From: Alphaproteobacteria bacterium | GTDB lineage: Bacteria; Pseudomonadota; Alphaproteobacteria; Rhizobiales; Hyphomicrobiaceae | Length of the DNA: 64,000 bases | Direction of reading: 5' to 3' | Assembly (NCBI GenBank): GCA_022600345.1 | Contig: JAHZKP010000096.1 | Span: forward strand, 27,030 to 91,029 | Shown: piece after piece, positions 7,942-19,787 of the stretch | Layout of the letters: every line of letters starts with the position of its first letter | How positions within the stretch are numbered: the stretch's first letter is position 1 | Program-made: the position numbers and the translations under genes | Notes under the pieces: model-generated | The model's database searches: none | Seen by the model: the letters and a program-made list of their open reading frames with translations, nothing else | Told to the model about the DNA's origin: nothing

Positions 7942-9246
7942 ATGTCCCAGGCGGCTTTCCCCATCCTGCCCCCGCCGTCCGAGACCTCAAGGATCTCGCC
8001 TACAAGGCCCATGTCTTTTGATGCAACCCCCCGCTGCGTAAAAGCTGCGCCTTGCTGTGGGAGCCGGAACGGTGACTTGCCCTCTACCGTTCCGGCGTCT
8101 CCCTCCTCAAATGATAATCCCGTCTCCAGCGAAGCTGTTTCAGCCAGACAGGCTTCCTCTCAGCAGCCCTCCCCCCTCAAGCACAGCGGCCCTACCAAGG
8201 GCTGTGACCCTATCAAGGGCATTGACCCTACCAAGGGCATTGAGACGAAGCGGCAGACGCTTGCCCGCTTGAAGGCCGAGATCGATCGGATCGAGCGCTC
8301 GGGGACTTCTTCATTCGTTTCTTCAGGGACGTTGGGTGCGCCGGGGGAAAACCGGTTGCATGTTGGGGCGGGCGATGGCGGGCGGCCTGTTGATGATGAT
8401 GTGTGCAGGGCTGGAGTCTCAGGTCGCAACGCTGATGTGTCATCTGCGAGCACTGAGGCGCGACCTCCTGGCGCTGAAGCGGCATGGTTGAGCGGGGATG
8501 AGGCGGCCGATGTCCAGTTGGGCGTCTTCGGGCTCGACCAACATGGGACACATGAGATCAAGCCAGCGGTTCTGGCTCTGCCGCAGGTGTCATCGGGTGG
8601 CTGGTCGGCGGCGTTGGCGTTTGCTTTGCGATTGGCGGCGAGGTTGCCCTTGGAGCGCGGTGCAGATGGCGGGCCGCGGGCGAAGACAATTCTATTTTGC
8701 GCCACCTCGCATTTGATTGCGGAGACCGGCCGACTTTACGGTCCCGGATTGCGGACCCTTGGGCTTGAGCCTGAGGGCATGTTGATCGTGGAGACGAGGA
8801 AGCCGGCGGAAACACTATGGGCGATGGAGGAGGGGCTGAAGTCGGGGGGGCTTGATGCGGTGGTTGGGTGTCTTACTGGGATCGACTTGACGCCCGCGCG
8901 GCGTTTGAGCCTTGCTGCCAAGGCGCATGGCATGCCCTGTCTTATGGTTACGGATGCGAGGTCTGCGGGGGCAGGGGCGACGTCGAGCCGTTGGCGGATT
9001 GGCATGAGGCCGGGGGTGTCGTGTGTTTTCGATGAGCGGGCGCCGGGCGATGTGCGTCTTGATGTGAAGCTGGAAAAACTGCGCAAGGGCCGGCGGCACA
9101 TTGGTGTTGGGCACAGGCAGGGGATGGCTGGGGTTGCGGCTGCCTGCTTGGCGCCGACTGGGGCTGCGGTTTCTAATTCGCCTTCACTGTCTCCTGCACT
9201 GACTTCTTCACCTTGTCTTTCTTCGTCGGGGAGGGAGGCGGGATGA
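7942..9246 (+). CDS. imuA: ImuA-like mutasome accessory protein
   Basis: RecA-like ImuA segment (GVFGLDQHGTHEIKPAVLALPQVSSGGWSAALAFALRLAARLP..), overlapping imuB and dnaE2. N-terminal start uncertain (ORF opens at 7846). Confidence 0.8.
   Translation: MSQAAFPILPPPSETSRISPTRPMSFDATPRCVKAAPCCGSRNGDLPSTVPASPSSNDNPVSSEAVSARQASSQQPSPLKHSGPTKGCDPIKGIDPTKGIETKRQTLARLKAEIDRIERSGTSSFVSSGTLGAPGENRLHVGAGDGGRPVDDDVCRAGVSGRNADVSSASTEARPPGAEAAWLSGDEAADVQLGVFGLDQHGTHEIKPAVLALPQVSSGGWSAALAFALRLAARLPLERGADGGPRAKTILFCATSHLIAETGRLYGPGLRTLGLEPEGMLIVETRKPAETLWAMEEGLKSGGLDAVVGCLTGIDLTPARRLSLAAKAHGMPCLMVTDARSAGAGATSSRWRIGMRPGVSCVFDERAPGDVRLDVKLEKLRKGRRHIGVGHRQGMAGVAAACLAPTGAAVSNSPSLSPALTSSPCLSSSGREAG
8188..8241 (+). 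repeat. three tandem 18-bp repeats inside imuA
   Basis: ggccctaccaagggctgt / gaccctatcaagggcatt / gaccctaccaagggcatt, encoding GPTKGC-DPIKGI-DPTKGI. Confidence 0.9.
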
Positions 9247-11012
9247 AACGTTTCGTCAGTTTGTGGTTTCCGTTCTGGCCGGTGGAAAGGATGCGCCGGG
9301 CCTGCGGAGAGGTTCTCGGAGAGGATGGGCCGCTTGTTTTGGTTGCGAGCGGTGGGCGCGGCATTGAAATCACTGCGCTTAACCGACGGGCTGCGGCTGA
9401 AGGATTGTGGGTGGGACAGGCTCTGGCCGATGCGCGGGCGATGTTGCCGGGGCTAAAGTCGCTGCCAGCGGAAACGGAAAAAGACACAGCAGCGTTGCAA
9501 GCGCTGGCGCATTGGTGCGGGCGCTATGGGCCACAGCGCAATGTCTACGGCGATGATGGCTTGTGGATCGATGTGACGGGGGTTGCGCATCTGTTTGGTG
9601 GCGAGGCGGGCTTGATGGCTGACCTGGTCAGCCGGATCGAAGGGTTCGGGATCACGGTGCGTGCCGGGCTTGCCGATACCTTTGCCGCTGCCTACGGGCT
9701 GGCGCGTTTTTCGCCGATGGCCAAGGGCCGGTGTTTTGCGATTTGTGAAACCGGCAGTCTGCGCGAGGCTGTTTCATCTTTGCCGGTGGAGGCTTTGCGG
9801 ATTACGCCTGAAGCCGTTTTGCTTTTGCAGCGGTTGGGATTGCGGCGTGTGGGCCAGCTTTACGATATTCCCAGGGCCAGTCTTGAGCGCCGGTTTCGCG
9901 AAACGCGTTTGGGCCGGACTAAGAAGTCTGCCGGGGGCGCGGGAGTGCGGCGGGCAAAGCACGGGCGTGTGTTTGCTGCCAAGGGGAGCCTGGCAAACAA
10001 AGGTGAGCTGGCTGCGCGTGTTTTGTTGCGGCTCGATCAGGCGTTGGGTGAAATTTTAGAGCCTTTGCCGCCGCTTGCCGAACCGCCCGTTCTTAGTGTC
10101 CGGCAATCGTGGACCTATCCGTTGATTTCGGCGGAAGGGATTGAAGCGGAGGTGGGGGGACTTGCGGTCAGGCTCACGAAGAAGCTTGAAGCCCAGGGGC
10201 TGGGCGCGCGCAGTGTGAGGTTGTCGCTTTACCGGTCTGATGGGAGGGTGATTGAGATTGCGGCTGGGACCAGTATGGCGTGCCGGGATAGCGATCATTT
10301 GATGCGGTTGCTGGCGGAAAGATTCGGTTCAATCGATGCCGGGTTCGGGATTGACGTTGCGCAGCTCGATGCGGTGCTGGTCGAGCCGATGGCTGGAGAG
10401 CAACAGCGTTTCAACGTGGGCGCGGGTGCGGGCGGTGACGGGGGGAGCCGTTCGGGGGCGCAAAAGGCGCTGGGCGAACTTATCGACCGGCTGACCAGCC
10501 GTCTTGGAGCGGACAGCGTCAAGGTTTTGGAACCTCGCGAAAGCTATCTGCCTGAGCGGGCCGACCGGCTTTGGCCGGCACGCGCTGTTGGCCGGCATCA
10601 GCGGGCGCGGGCTGGTGAGGGGACTGGGGGGATGGATGAATTGGACCAGGGGAAACGGTCGCTTGATGGTCTGCCGCCGCGGCCGTTTTTGTTATTGGCG
10701 CCGCCCGAGCCGATCAGGGTGAAGCTGGAAGATGGTGGAGCGCAGGGTTGCGGGCAGCCTCGTTCCTTCGTTTGGCGCCGCGTCGATCAACAGGTGTTGC
10801 GTCTTGAGGGACCGGAGCGCGTCGCGCCGGAATGGTGGCGGGAAATCGGCCGGTCTCAGCGCCGACCGGAGGGGATGAGGGATTACTTCCGGGTGGAGGT
10901 TAAGGGCGGTGCCCGCTACTGGATTTTCCAAGAGTTGGGGGGAGAGGATCTGGAAGCGGGCGGTTCGCGGGAGGGCTGGTTTCTGCATGGTCTTTACGGG
11001 GGAGCGGGATGA
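9243..11012 (+). CDS. imuB: ImuB, Y-family DNA polymerase-like protein
   Basis: MKRFVSLWFPFWPVERMRRACGE start overlapping the imuA stop (ATGA); YGDDGLWIDVTGVAHLFGGEAGLMADLVSRIEGFGITVRAGLADTFAAAYGLARF. Confidence 0.9.
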   Translation: MKRFVSLWFPFWPVERMRRACGEVLGEDGPLVLVASGGRGIEITALNRRAAAEGLWVGQALADARAMLPGLKSLPAETEKDTAALQALAHWCGRYGPQRNVYGDDGLWIDVTGVAHLFGGEAGLMADLVSRIEGFGITVRAGLADTFAAAYGLARFSPMAKGRCFAICETGSLREAVSSLPVEALRITPEAVLLLQRLGLRRVGQLYDIPRASLERRFRETRLGRTKKSAGGAGVRRAKHGRVFAAKGSLANKGELAARVLLRLDQALGEILEPLPPLAEPPVLSVRQSWTYPLISAEGIEAEVGGLAVRLTKKLEAQGLGARSVRLSLYRSDGRVIEIAAGTSMACRDSDHLMRLLAERFGSIDAGFGIDVAQLDAVLVEPMAGEQQRFNVGAGAGGDGGSRSGAQKALGELIDRLTSRLGADSVKVLEPRESYLPERADRLWPARAVGRHQRARAGEGTGGMDELDQGKRSLDGLPPRPFLLLAPPEPIRVKLEDGGAQGCGQPRSFVWRRVDQQVLRLEGPERVAPEWWREIGRSQRRPEGMRDYFRVEVKGGARYWIFQELGGEDLEAGGSREGWFLHGLYGGAG

Positions 11013-14000
11013 TGCGCGACCAGGTTTACCCATCTTCTGAATCTTCTCGGGCTTCACCGCCCCCTACCAACTATGCCGAATTGCAGGTGACGACCAACTT
11101 CTCGTTTCTGAGGGGGGCTTCGCATGGCGATGAGTTGGTCTTGGAAGCCAAGGCGCTCGGGCTGTCGGCCATCGCGGTGACGGACCGCAATACGCTTTCG
11201 GGTGTCGTGCGGGCGCATGTGGCGGCAAAGGAAGCCGGCCTGCAGTTCATCGTCGGGGCGCGGCTGGATTTACAGGATGCCCCCAGTTTGTTGTGCCTGC
11301 CCACAGACCGGGCAGCTTACGGGCGTTTGTCGCGGCTCATTTCGCTTGGGCAGATGCGTGCGCCCAAGGGGGAATGCGAACTTTGGCTGGCCGATGTCGC
11401 GGCGCATTGCGAGGGGCAAATTATGATCGTTCTGGCGCCGGAGGATTGGACTTGGCGGGATGGGAGGCCGGGCAAAGCGGATTTTGAAGCGGACCTGAGG
11501 CGTGTGACTTCAAGCCTAGGAGGGGAGCTGGGCGCCGGGTCGATATATCTGGCGGCGACGTACCTTCATCGCGGGGATGACCGGGCGCGGATCGCGGCGT
11601 TGGCGGGGCTGGGGCAAGCGTGCGGGGTGCGGCTGGTTGCAACGGGGGATGTCCTTTATCACGCGCGGGCGCGCAAGCCTTTACAGGATGTCGTTACCTG
11701 TATCCGTGAGGGCGTTGGAATTGCGCAGGCCGGGTATTACCTTGAGGCCAATGCAGAGCGGCACCTGAAGCCGCCAGCCGAAATGGCGCGGTTGTTTGCA
11801 GGTTTCGAAGATGCGCTTGGGGCGACGTTGGAGATTGCCCGGGCCTGCTGTTTCTCGCTTGATGAACTGGTCTACGAATACCCCGAAGAGCCGGTGCCGA
11901 GGGGAAAGTCGGCGCAATCGCATCTGGAGGATCTGAGCTGGGAGGGGGCGCTTTGGCGTTACCCGGCCGGTGTGCCTGATAAGGTGCGCTTGATGCTGAA
12001 GCGCGAGTTGGAGATCGTCGGGCAACTCGAATATGCGCCCTATTTTCTGACCGTCTACGATATCGTCAGCTTTGCACGCGCGCGCGGTATTCTCGCCCAG
12101 GGGCGGGGGTCGGCTGCTAACTCGGCGGTTTGTTATTGCCTGGGCATTACGGCTGTCGATCCGCTGGAGGCTGATCTTTTGTTTGAGCGCTTCGTCAGCC
12201 CGGAGCGCAAAGAGCCGCCCGACATTGATGTCGACTTCGAGCATGAGCGGCGCGAAGAGGTCATCCAGTACATTTATGCGCGCTATGGCCGGGAGCGGGC
12301 AGGGCTGGCGGCGACGGTGATTTCATACCGGGCGCGCTCGGCGGTGCGTGAAGTTGGCAAGGTCATGGGCTTGTCGGAAGATACGGTGGCCGCGTTAGCT
12401 GGCATGGTGTGGGGGACGCGCTCGGGCGGGGCGTTGCCCGAAGCCCATATTCGCGAAGCCGGGCTCGACCCTGGGGACCCGTTGATCGCCAGGGTTATTG
12501 AGCTGACAAGCGAATTGATGGGGTTTCCGCGCCACCTGTCACAGCATGTCGGCGGCTTCGTTTTGACCCGTGGGCCGTTGACCGAGGTGGTGCCGGTTGG
12601 CAATGCGGCGATGGACAATCGCACGGTCATCGAGTGGGACAAGGACGATATCGCAGCGCTTGGTCTGCTGAAGGTCGATGTTTTGGGCCTGGGCATGCTG
12701 ACGTGCATTCACCGGGCCTTCGACTTATTGGAAAAGCATCACGGGCGGGCGATGACGCTTGCCAAGGTGCCGCGCGAAGACAAGGCCACTTACGACATGT
12801 TGTGCCGGGCCGATTCGCTTGGTGTGTTCCAGGTGGAGAGCCGGGCGCAGATGAATATGCTGCCCAGGCTGAAGCCGCGGCGGTTTTACGATCTCGTCAT
12901 CGAGGTGGCGATCGTGCGGCCGGGACCGATCCAGGGTGACATGGTGCACCCTTACTTAAGACGCCGGAATGGTGAGGAACCCGAGCACTATCCCTCGCCC
13001 GCTCCAGAGCATGGGCCGCCCGATGAGCTTCGCCAGATTCTGGGTAAGACCAAGGGGGTGCCGCTGTTTCAGGAACAGGCGATGCGCATTGCGATGGTGG
13101 CGGCGCAGTTTTCCGATGCACAGGTCAATGAATTGCGCAAGGCGATGGCGACGTTTCGCAGGCGCGGGACGATCGGCCTGTTAGAGGACCAGATGGTCTC
13201 AGCAATGGTGGCGCGCGGCTATGATGAAGGTTTCGCGCAGCGTTGTTTCAATCAGATCAAGGGGTTTGGCGAATACGGATTTCCGGAAAGTCATGCTGCC
13301 AGCTTCGCCCATCTTGTTTATGTTTCCTCCTGGCTGAAATGCCACTATCCGGCGGTGTTTGCGTGTGCGCTTATCAATTCGCAGCCGATGGGGTTTTATG
13401 CGCCGGCGCAAATTGTCCGGGATGCGCGCGAGCATGGTGTCGAGGTGCTTCCCGTCGATGTCAATCGATCTGACTGGGACTGTACGCTGGAGCCGGGAGG
13501 CTGTGAGCCCAGACCGGCTGGTGGCAGCCGTAGCCTGGCTGGTTTACAGGATGCAGGGCGGGATGGTCCGGCTTTGCGGCTTGGCATGCGGCTGGTCGAC
13601 GGGCTGGTTAAGGAGGAGGCGCTGAGGATCGTCGAGGTCAGGGGTAACGGATTTGGCGATGTCCACGATCTCAAGCAGCGTTCAAAAGTCCGGCTGGCGG
13701 CGTTGGAGAAGCTTGCGGCAGCCGATGCTTTTCGCTCAATCGATCTCGACCGGCGGCAAGGGCTTTGGGAGGTCAAGGCGATTGGGCCGCCTGAGGGATT
13801 GCCGCTGTTTGGCTGGGCGGAGACGCGTGAAGAGGGGGGCGAGGAAGAGGTTTTGTTGCCGCAGATGGCGTTGTCGGAGCATGTGGTCAACGATTACCAG
13901 ACGCTGCGGTTGTCCTTGAAGGCGCATCCCATGCAGTTTTTGCGGGCAAAGCTCAGTGCCGAAAAAGTGGTGTCATGCGATGAACTGCGTGGCCTGAAGG

Positions 14001-14437
14001 ATGGCCGGTGGGTCAGGGTGGCCGGCGTGGTGTTGGTGCGTCAGCGGCCGGGCAGCGCCAAGGGGGTGGTGTTCATGACGCTGGAAGATGAGACGGGGAT
14101 TGCCAACGCGGTTATCTGGGCGAAAACGCTGGAGCGCCATCGAAAGGTCGTCATGGGGGCGCGGCTGGTTTTGATCGAGGGGCAGGTTCAGCGGCATGAA
14201 GATATCATCCATGTGGTTTCCAGGCGGCTATTTGACCGCAGCGGCATGCTGATGCATCTGTCAGAGCAGGCAGAAGACCTGCGTATGCCGATTGCCAATG
14301 CCGATGAGGTGTTGCGGTCGGATCCAGGATCGGCCCGCGGCAGCATGGCTTCGGCCGGTCGCCAGACGGCGCATCCAAGATGGGCGGGCCATCCACGCAA
14401 CGAGCGGATCATTCCGAAATCCAGAGACTTTCATTGA
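11009..14437 (+). CDS. dnaE2: Error-prone DNA polymerase III alpha subunit DnaE2
   Basis: 1142 aa; PHP-type N-term YAELQVTTNFSFLRGASH, PDIDVDFEHERREEVIQYIYARYGRERAGLAATVISYRARSAVREVGK, C-term HPRNERIIPKSRDFH; follows imuAB. Confidence 0.95.
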   Translation: MMRDQVYPSSESSRASPPPTNYAELQVTTNFSFLRGASHGDELVLEAKALGLSAIAVTDRNTLSGVVRAHVAAKEAGLQFIVGARLDLQDAPSLLCLPTDRAAYGRLSRLISLGQMRAPKGECELWLADVAAHCEGQIMIVLAPEDWTWRDGRPGKADFEADLRRVTSSLGGELGAGSIYLAATYLHRGDDRARIAALAGLGQACGVRLVATGDVLYHARARKPLQDVVTCIREGVGIAQAGYYLEANAERHLKPPAEMARLFAGFEDALGATLEIARACCFSLDELVYEYPEEPVPRGKSAQSHLEDLSWEGALWRYPAGVPDKVRLMLKRELEIVGQLEYAPYFLTVYDIVSFARARGILAQGRGSAANSAVCYCLGITAVDPLEADLLFERFVSPERKEPPDIDVDFEHERREEVIQYIYARYGRERAGLAATVISYRARSAVREVGKVMGLSEDTVAALAGMVWGTRSGGALPEAHIREAGLDPGDPLIARVIELTSELMGFPRHLSQHVGGFVLTRGPLTEVVPVGNAAMDNRTVIEWDKDDIAALGLLKVDVLGLGMLTCIHRAFDLLEKHHGRAMTLAKVPREDKATYDMLCRADSLGVFQVESRAQMNMLPRLKPRRFYDLVIEVAIVRPGPIQGDMVHPYLRRRNGEEPEHYPSPAPEHGPPDELRQILGKTKGVPLFQEQAMRIAMVAAQFSDAQVNELRKAMATFRRRGTIGLLEDQMVSAMVARGYDEGFAQRCFNQIKGFGEYGFPESHAASFAHLVYVSSWLKCHYPAVFACALINSQPMGFYAPAQIVRDAREHGVEVLPVDVNRSDWDCTLEPGGCEPRPAGGSRSLAGLQDAGRDGPALRLGMRLVDGLVKEEALRIVEVRGNGFGDVHDLKQRSKVRLAALEKLAAADAFRSIDLDRRQGLWEVKAIGPPEGLPLFGWAETREEGGEEEVLLPQMALSEHVVNDYQTLRLSLKAHPMQFLRAKLSAEKVVSCDELRGLKDGRWVRVAGVVLVRQRPGSAKGVVFMTLEDETGIANAVIWAKTLERHRKVVMGARLVLIEGQVQRHEDIIHVVSRRLFDRSGMLMHLSEQAEDLRMPIANADEVLRSDPGSARGSMASAGRQTAHPRWAGHPRNERIIPKSRDFH

Positions 14438-14511
14438 CGGATCAAAAGGCATTGACGGACCAGATGGACCCTTGTTGCAAACATATGGCTATGCATTTTG
14501 TCCGCCGTTGC

Positions 14512-16335
14512 ATGATGCGGGCGAGGGTGTGGGAGTCGGCCGTGCGGCTGCGATCTGGAACATGCCTCGTTATTGCAATGGCCGTCTGCATATTCGCACT
14601 CGCGGGCCTTATTGCTTCAAATTCAAGTTTGGATGCGCAGGAAGCGCGCGGGCGGATTGCGCCGGAGGGGGCGTCGGGAACGACGGTCAAGCAGAAGGCC
14701 ACGGCACGCAACTTCATGGTTTCGGCAGCCAACCCGCACGCCGTCGATGCAGGTGTCGATGTTCTTAAAGAGGGTGGGAGTGCTCTTGACGCAGCGATCG
14801 CAGTCCAGCTCGTATTAAATCTTGTCGAACCGCAATCTTCAGGCATCGGTGGGGGCGCGTTCCTGGTCCATTTCGATGCGGCGAGCAGCAAAACGCAAAC
14901 CTACGATGGCCGTGAAACCGCACCAAAGGCAGCGCTTCCAAGTCGCTTTCTGACGCCTGATGGCGAGCGGATGTCTTACCACAAGGCGGTTAATTCCGGA
15001 CTGAGCGTGGGGGTGCCGGGGCTCGTTGCAATGATGGAATTGGCGCACAAGCAACATGGCAGGTTGCCGTGGCCGCGATTGTTTGAGCCAGCAATAACCT
15101 TGGCGGAAAAAGGCTTTGAGGTTTCACCACGGCTCAACATGCTGCTGATCTGGTATGGCGCGGAGCGTTTCACGCCCAAGGCGCGGGCTTATTTTTTCGA
15201 TGAGGATGACCTGCCCCGGCCGGTCGGCTACGTGCTCAAAAATCCGGAATTCGCCAAGACGCTGAAGGCGATTGCGCAAGGAGGTGCTGCGGCATTCTAT
15301 GAGGACGGTCCGATTGCCCGTTCGATTGTGGCGGCGATCGAGAGCGCCCCGAATTTCAAAGGCGACATGACGCTCGAAGACATCGCCGGTTATCAAGCGC
15401 TTGAGCGGGAGCCGGTCTGTTTCAAGTATCGCCGGCGCCGGATCTGCGGCATGGGGCCGCCGTCATCGGGCGGCATCACGGTTGCGCAAACTCTGAAGAT
15501 CCTGGAGGGGTTCGATCTCAGTAAAACAAGTGGCGCAGTCATGAGCCCACGGGCGTTGCATCTGATCGCCGAAGCCGAAAAGCTCGCTTATGCCGACCGC
15601 AACCGGTATCTGGCCGATGCGGATTTCGTGCCGCCGCCGAAAGGGATGCTGGCTGACGGCTATATTGCACAGCGTAGACGGCTGATCTCTGAGCGCGCGG
15701 CCATGGCGCGCGCGCGGCCAGGTGAACCGGCCAAGAATGTCGAAGCCCGGTTTGGAATTGACGAGACGCTTGAGAGGTCGGGGACCAGCCACCTGTCGAT
15801 CGTCGATGCCCGCGGCAATGCGGTTTCCATGACGACGACGATCGAGGGTGGTTTCGGGTCGGGGCTGTGGGCTTCGGGTTTTCTGCTCAACAATGAGCTG
15901 ACAGATTTTTCGTTTCGACCCAAGGACGGGCAGGGCAGGCCGATTGCCAATCGTGTAGAGCCCGGCAAGCGACCGCGCAGTTCCATGGCGCCGCAAATCG
16001 TGTTTGACGCAGACGGTAATCTTCGTGCGGTGTTGGGTTCGGTCGGGGGCTCGCGCATTATCATTTACGTCATCAAGTCGATGATTGCCCTGATCGACTG
16101 GGAGATGGGTGCGCAGGAGGCAGCCGATCTGATTAATTTCGGGAGTCGTGGTGCATACTTTGAGATCGAGGCGGGGGCGTCGACAATCTGGGAGGGACTG
16201 AAGGTCAAACCCTACGGTCAGGCAGTTGTGCCCGACCTAATGACATCAGGAACGCATATCGTTGTCGTGAAGCCTGACGGCGGTCTTGAAGGTGGTGCCG
16301 ATCCGCGCCGGGAGGGCGTGGCGCGGGGCGGTTGA
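14512..16335 (+). CDS. ggt: gamma-glutamyltransferase
   Basis: ORF 14380..16335; ATARNFMVSAANPHAVDAGVDVLKEGGSALDAAIAVQLVLNLVEPQSSGIGGGAFLVHFDA; GTSHLSIVDARGNAVSMTTTIEGGFGSG. Start uncertain. Confidence 0.92.
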   Translation: MMRARVWESAVRLRSGTCLVIAMAVCIFALAGLIASNSSLDAQEARGRIAPEGASGTTVKQKATARNFMVSAANPHAVDAGVDVLKEGGSALDAAIAVQLVLNLVEPQSSGIGGGAFLVHFDAASSKTQTYDGRETAPKAALPSRFLTPDGERMSYHKAVNSGLSVGVPGLVAMMELAHKQHGRLPWPRLFEPAITLAEKGFEVSPRLNMLLIWYGAERFTPKARAYFFDEDDLPRPVGYVLKNPEFAKTLKAIAQGGAAAFYEDGPIARSIVAAIESAPNFKGDMTLEDIAGYQALEREPVCFKYRRRRICGMGPPSSGGITVAQTLKILEGFDLSKTSGAVMSPRALHLIAEAEKLAYADRNRYLADADFVPPPKGMLADGYIAQRRRLISERAAMARARPGEPAKNVEARFGIDETLERSGTSHLSIVDARGNAVSMTTTIEGGFGSGLWASGFLLNNELTDFSFRPKDGQGRPIANRVEPGKRPRSSMAPQIVFDADGNLRAVLGSVGGSRIIIYVIKSMIALIDWEMGAQEAADLINFGSRGAYFEIEAGASTIWEGLKVKPYGQAVVPDLMTSGTHIVVVKPDGGLEGGADPRREGVARGG

Positions 16336-16358
16336 GTGATGGAAGCGTTGTTTGAAGG

Positions 16359-17429
16359 TTGCTGGGCGTGAAAACCGCGAATTCCATTGACCCGGTTGCA
16401 GGCGGCCGGGAGCGTCCGGTGTTCGTCATCGGTGCGGGGATTACGGGCCTGTGGCAGGCGCTATACCTTTCCCGGCGGGGGCACCGTGTTTGCCTTGCCG
16501 ACTGTTCGCAAGATCCTTTGACGACGTCTGCGAGCAGCTATGCAGGTGCGATGCTGGCGCCTTTTTGCGAAGCGGAAGCCGCGCCCCGCCTGGTTCTCGA
16601 ATTGGGGAAGCAGGGCCTGGACCAGTGGCGGGAAGTTTATCCCGGGCTGGTTGAGCGCGGGACGCTGGTGCTGACCTCGGCGCGGGACGTGAGCGAACTG
16701 GAGCGGTTTCAGCGGCTGACGGAGGGGCATGTGCGGCTCGATGCGGCAGGTATCGCCCAATTGGAACCCGATATCGGGACACGCTTTGGAGATGGTCTGT
16801 ATTTTGCCGATGAAGCGCATTTGGCGACTCCGGCGGGCCTGGAGTTCCTGCTTGCCGGCGCCAAGGAGCAAGGATGCGAGGTTCGTTTCGGGATGGCGAC
16901 CGAAGCGATGGAGGCGGTCGAGGCGGAAATCGAAGCGTCCGGGGGGGTGATTGTCGATTGCCGGGGACTGGCGGCGCGGGACCGCCTGAAGGAACTTCGC
17001 GGTGTGCGGGGGGAACGGATTCTACTGAAAAGCGATGAAATCGCGTTGCAACGACCGGTTCGGCTGCTGCATCCGCGCCATCCGATCTACATTGTACCGT
17101 GGGGAGATGGGGTGTTCATGGTTGGGGCGACGGTGATCGAGAGCGAGGATGATGGGCCGGTCAGTTTGCGTTCGATGCTGGAGTTGCTGGGCGCCGCCTA
17201 CACGCTACACCCCGCGTTCGCGGAAGCGGGTATTTTAGATATGGGGGCCGGTGTTCGGCCGTCGTTCGATGACAATGTGCCGCGGGTGATCGTGGATGGC
17301 CGGGATGGGAGAATTCACGTCAATGGCGCATTCCGGCACGGATTCCTGCTGGCTCCGGTATTGGCGCAATGCGTTGCTGAGTTGATAGAAGGCCGCGCAC
17401 AGGGGCATCCTCTCGTTTATACCGGCTGA
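16359..17429 (+). CDS. FAD-dependent oxidoreductase (glycine/D-amino acid oxidase, ThiO-like)
   Basis: VFVIGAGITGLWQALYLSRRGHRVCLADCS Rossmann motif; C-term GVRPSFDDNVPRVIVDGRDGRIHVNGAFRHGFLLAPVLA. Confidence 0.85.
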   Translation: MLGVKTANSIDPVAGGRERPVFVIGAGITGLWQALYLSRRGHRVCLADCSQDPLTTSASSYAGAMLAPFCEAEAAPRLVLELGKQGLDQWREVYPGLVERGTLVLTSARDVSELERFQRLTEGHVRLDAAGIAQLEPDIGTRFGDGLYFADEAHLATPAGLEFLLAGAKEQGCEVRFGMATEAMEAVEAEIEASGGVIVDCRGLAARDRLKELRGVRGERILLKSDEIALQRPVRLLHPRHPIYIVPWGDGVFMVGATVIESEDDGPVSLRSMLELLGAAYTLHPAFAEAGILDMGAGVRPSFDDNVPRVIVDGRDGRIHVNGAFRHGFLLAPVLAQCVAELIEGRAQGHPLVYTG

Positions 17430-17573
17430 ACTGCACGAGTCGCCGTGGCTCAATAACGGGTTTGTTGTGGGTTCACTTTGCGCCAACCGGGTGAAGTGTT
17501 ATAGGCCATGGCCTGAACTTCCCGGGCTTCCTGTCTAGAAGCGCCTGGACACACGACCTTATGGCTGCGGTGA

Positions 17574-19106
<1,533 letters not shown>

Positions 19107-19154
19107 CCCTGATTGGTTGAGCTGAAATGGTTGACGGGTGCTGCTGGAAGTTAG

Positions 19155-19313
19155 GGAACCTCTGAACAAGTCATGAGCTGTTTTCCCTCGGTTTAAATTC
19201 CCCATCTTTGGGCTAGATTTATCGGAAATAGAGTGGCTATGACCTCAAAATCCAACCAAAATCTGAGAAATTTCTCCTATCGGGAAATTCACCCCGACTT
19301 GATCAGAGGTTCC
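19155..19313. mobile_element. MITE-like element with 18-bp terminal inverted repeats and 4-bp TSD (TTAG)
   Basis: TIR-L GGAACCTCTGAACAAGTC (19155-19172), TIR-R GACTTGATCAGAGGTTCC (19296-19313), one mismatch; flanks ttag at 19151-19154 and 19314-19317; no ORF inside. Confidence 0.85.
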
Positions 19314-19328
19314 TTAGGACGTGATTGA

Positions 19329-19703
19329 ATGCGCGTGTCGCAGCTTCTGATCCTCATTCCGGTTTTTGTGCAGGTTATCTTGACGCTGATGGTATTTGCC
19401 GTTTGCTGGCGCAGGCGCTCAGCGGGGCCCTCAGGCGACCAACTGGCCGGCCTGTACGGATCGCTGTTTCAACTGCCGGTGCTGTTTTATGTGGCAACGG
19501 CGTTTGCCTTTTCGATGCGGGCTATCGATGAACGGATGCTGTTGGCGGCAATGGCGTTTGTTGTTGCGCAACTCGTTGAAGTGACGATGGCGATAGGGTC
19601 TGGCAGCGGCGGTGGCAATAGCCTGTGTATGGCGGCAAGCGGTGTGGCTGTTGCAACGATGTGGGGACTGATCGGTTTGCAGCTTTTTGCATCGGGCTTT
19701 TGA
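19329..19703 (+). CDS. MAPEG family membrane protein
   Basis: 124 aa, hydrophobic; QLAGLYGSLFQLPVLFYVATAFAFSMRAIDERMLLAAMAFVVAQLVEVTMAIG. Confidence 0.65.
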   Translation: MRVSQLLILIPVFVQVILTLMVFAVCWRRRSAGPSGDQLAGLYGSLFQLPVLFYVATAFAFSMRAIDERMLLAAMAFVVAQLVEVTMAIGSGSGGGNSLCMAASGVAVATMWGLIGLQLFASGF

Positions 19704-19787
19704 TGCGAACCCAGGGCCATCGTCTTTGAAGCTGCGCAGGGCAATTCCTGACGTTCGATTAATGACAACATTCACCAAAGGGCTGCC

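Noticed and set aside
14376-14437. REP-like GGGCCATCCACGC at the end of dnaE2
   Set aside because: Codes for the conserved DnaE2 C-terminus HPRNERIIPKSRDFH and lacks the matching palindrome arm.
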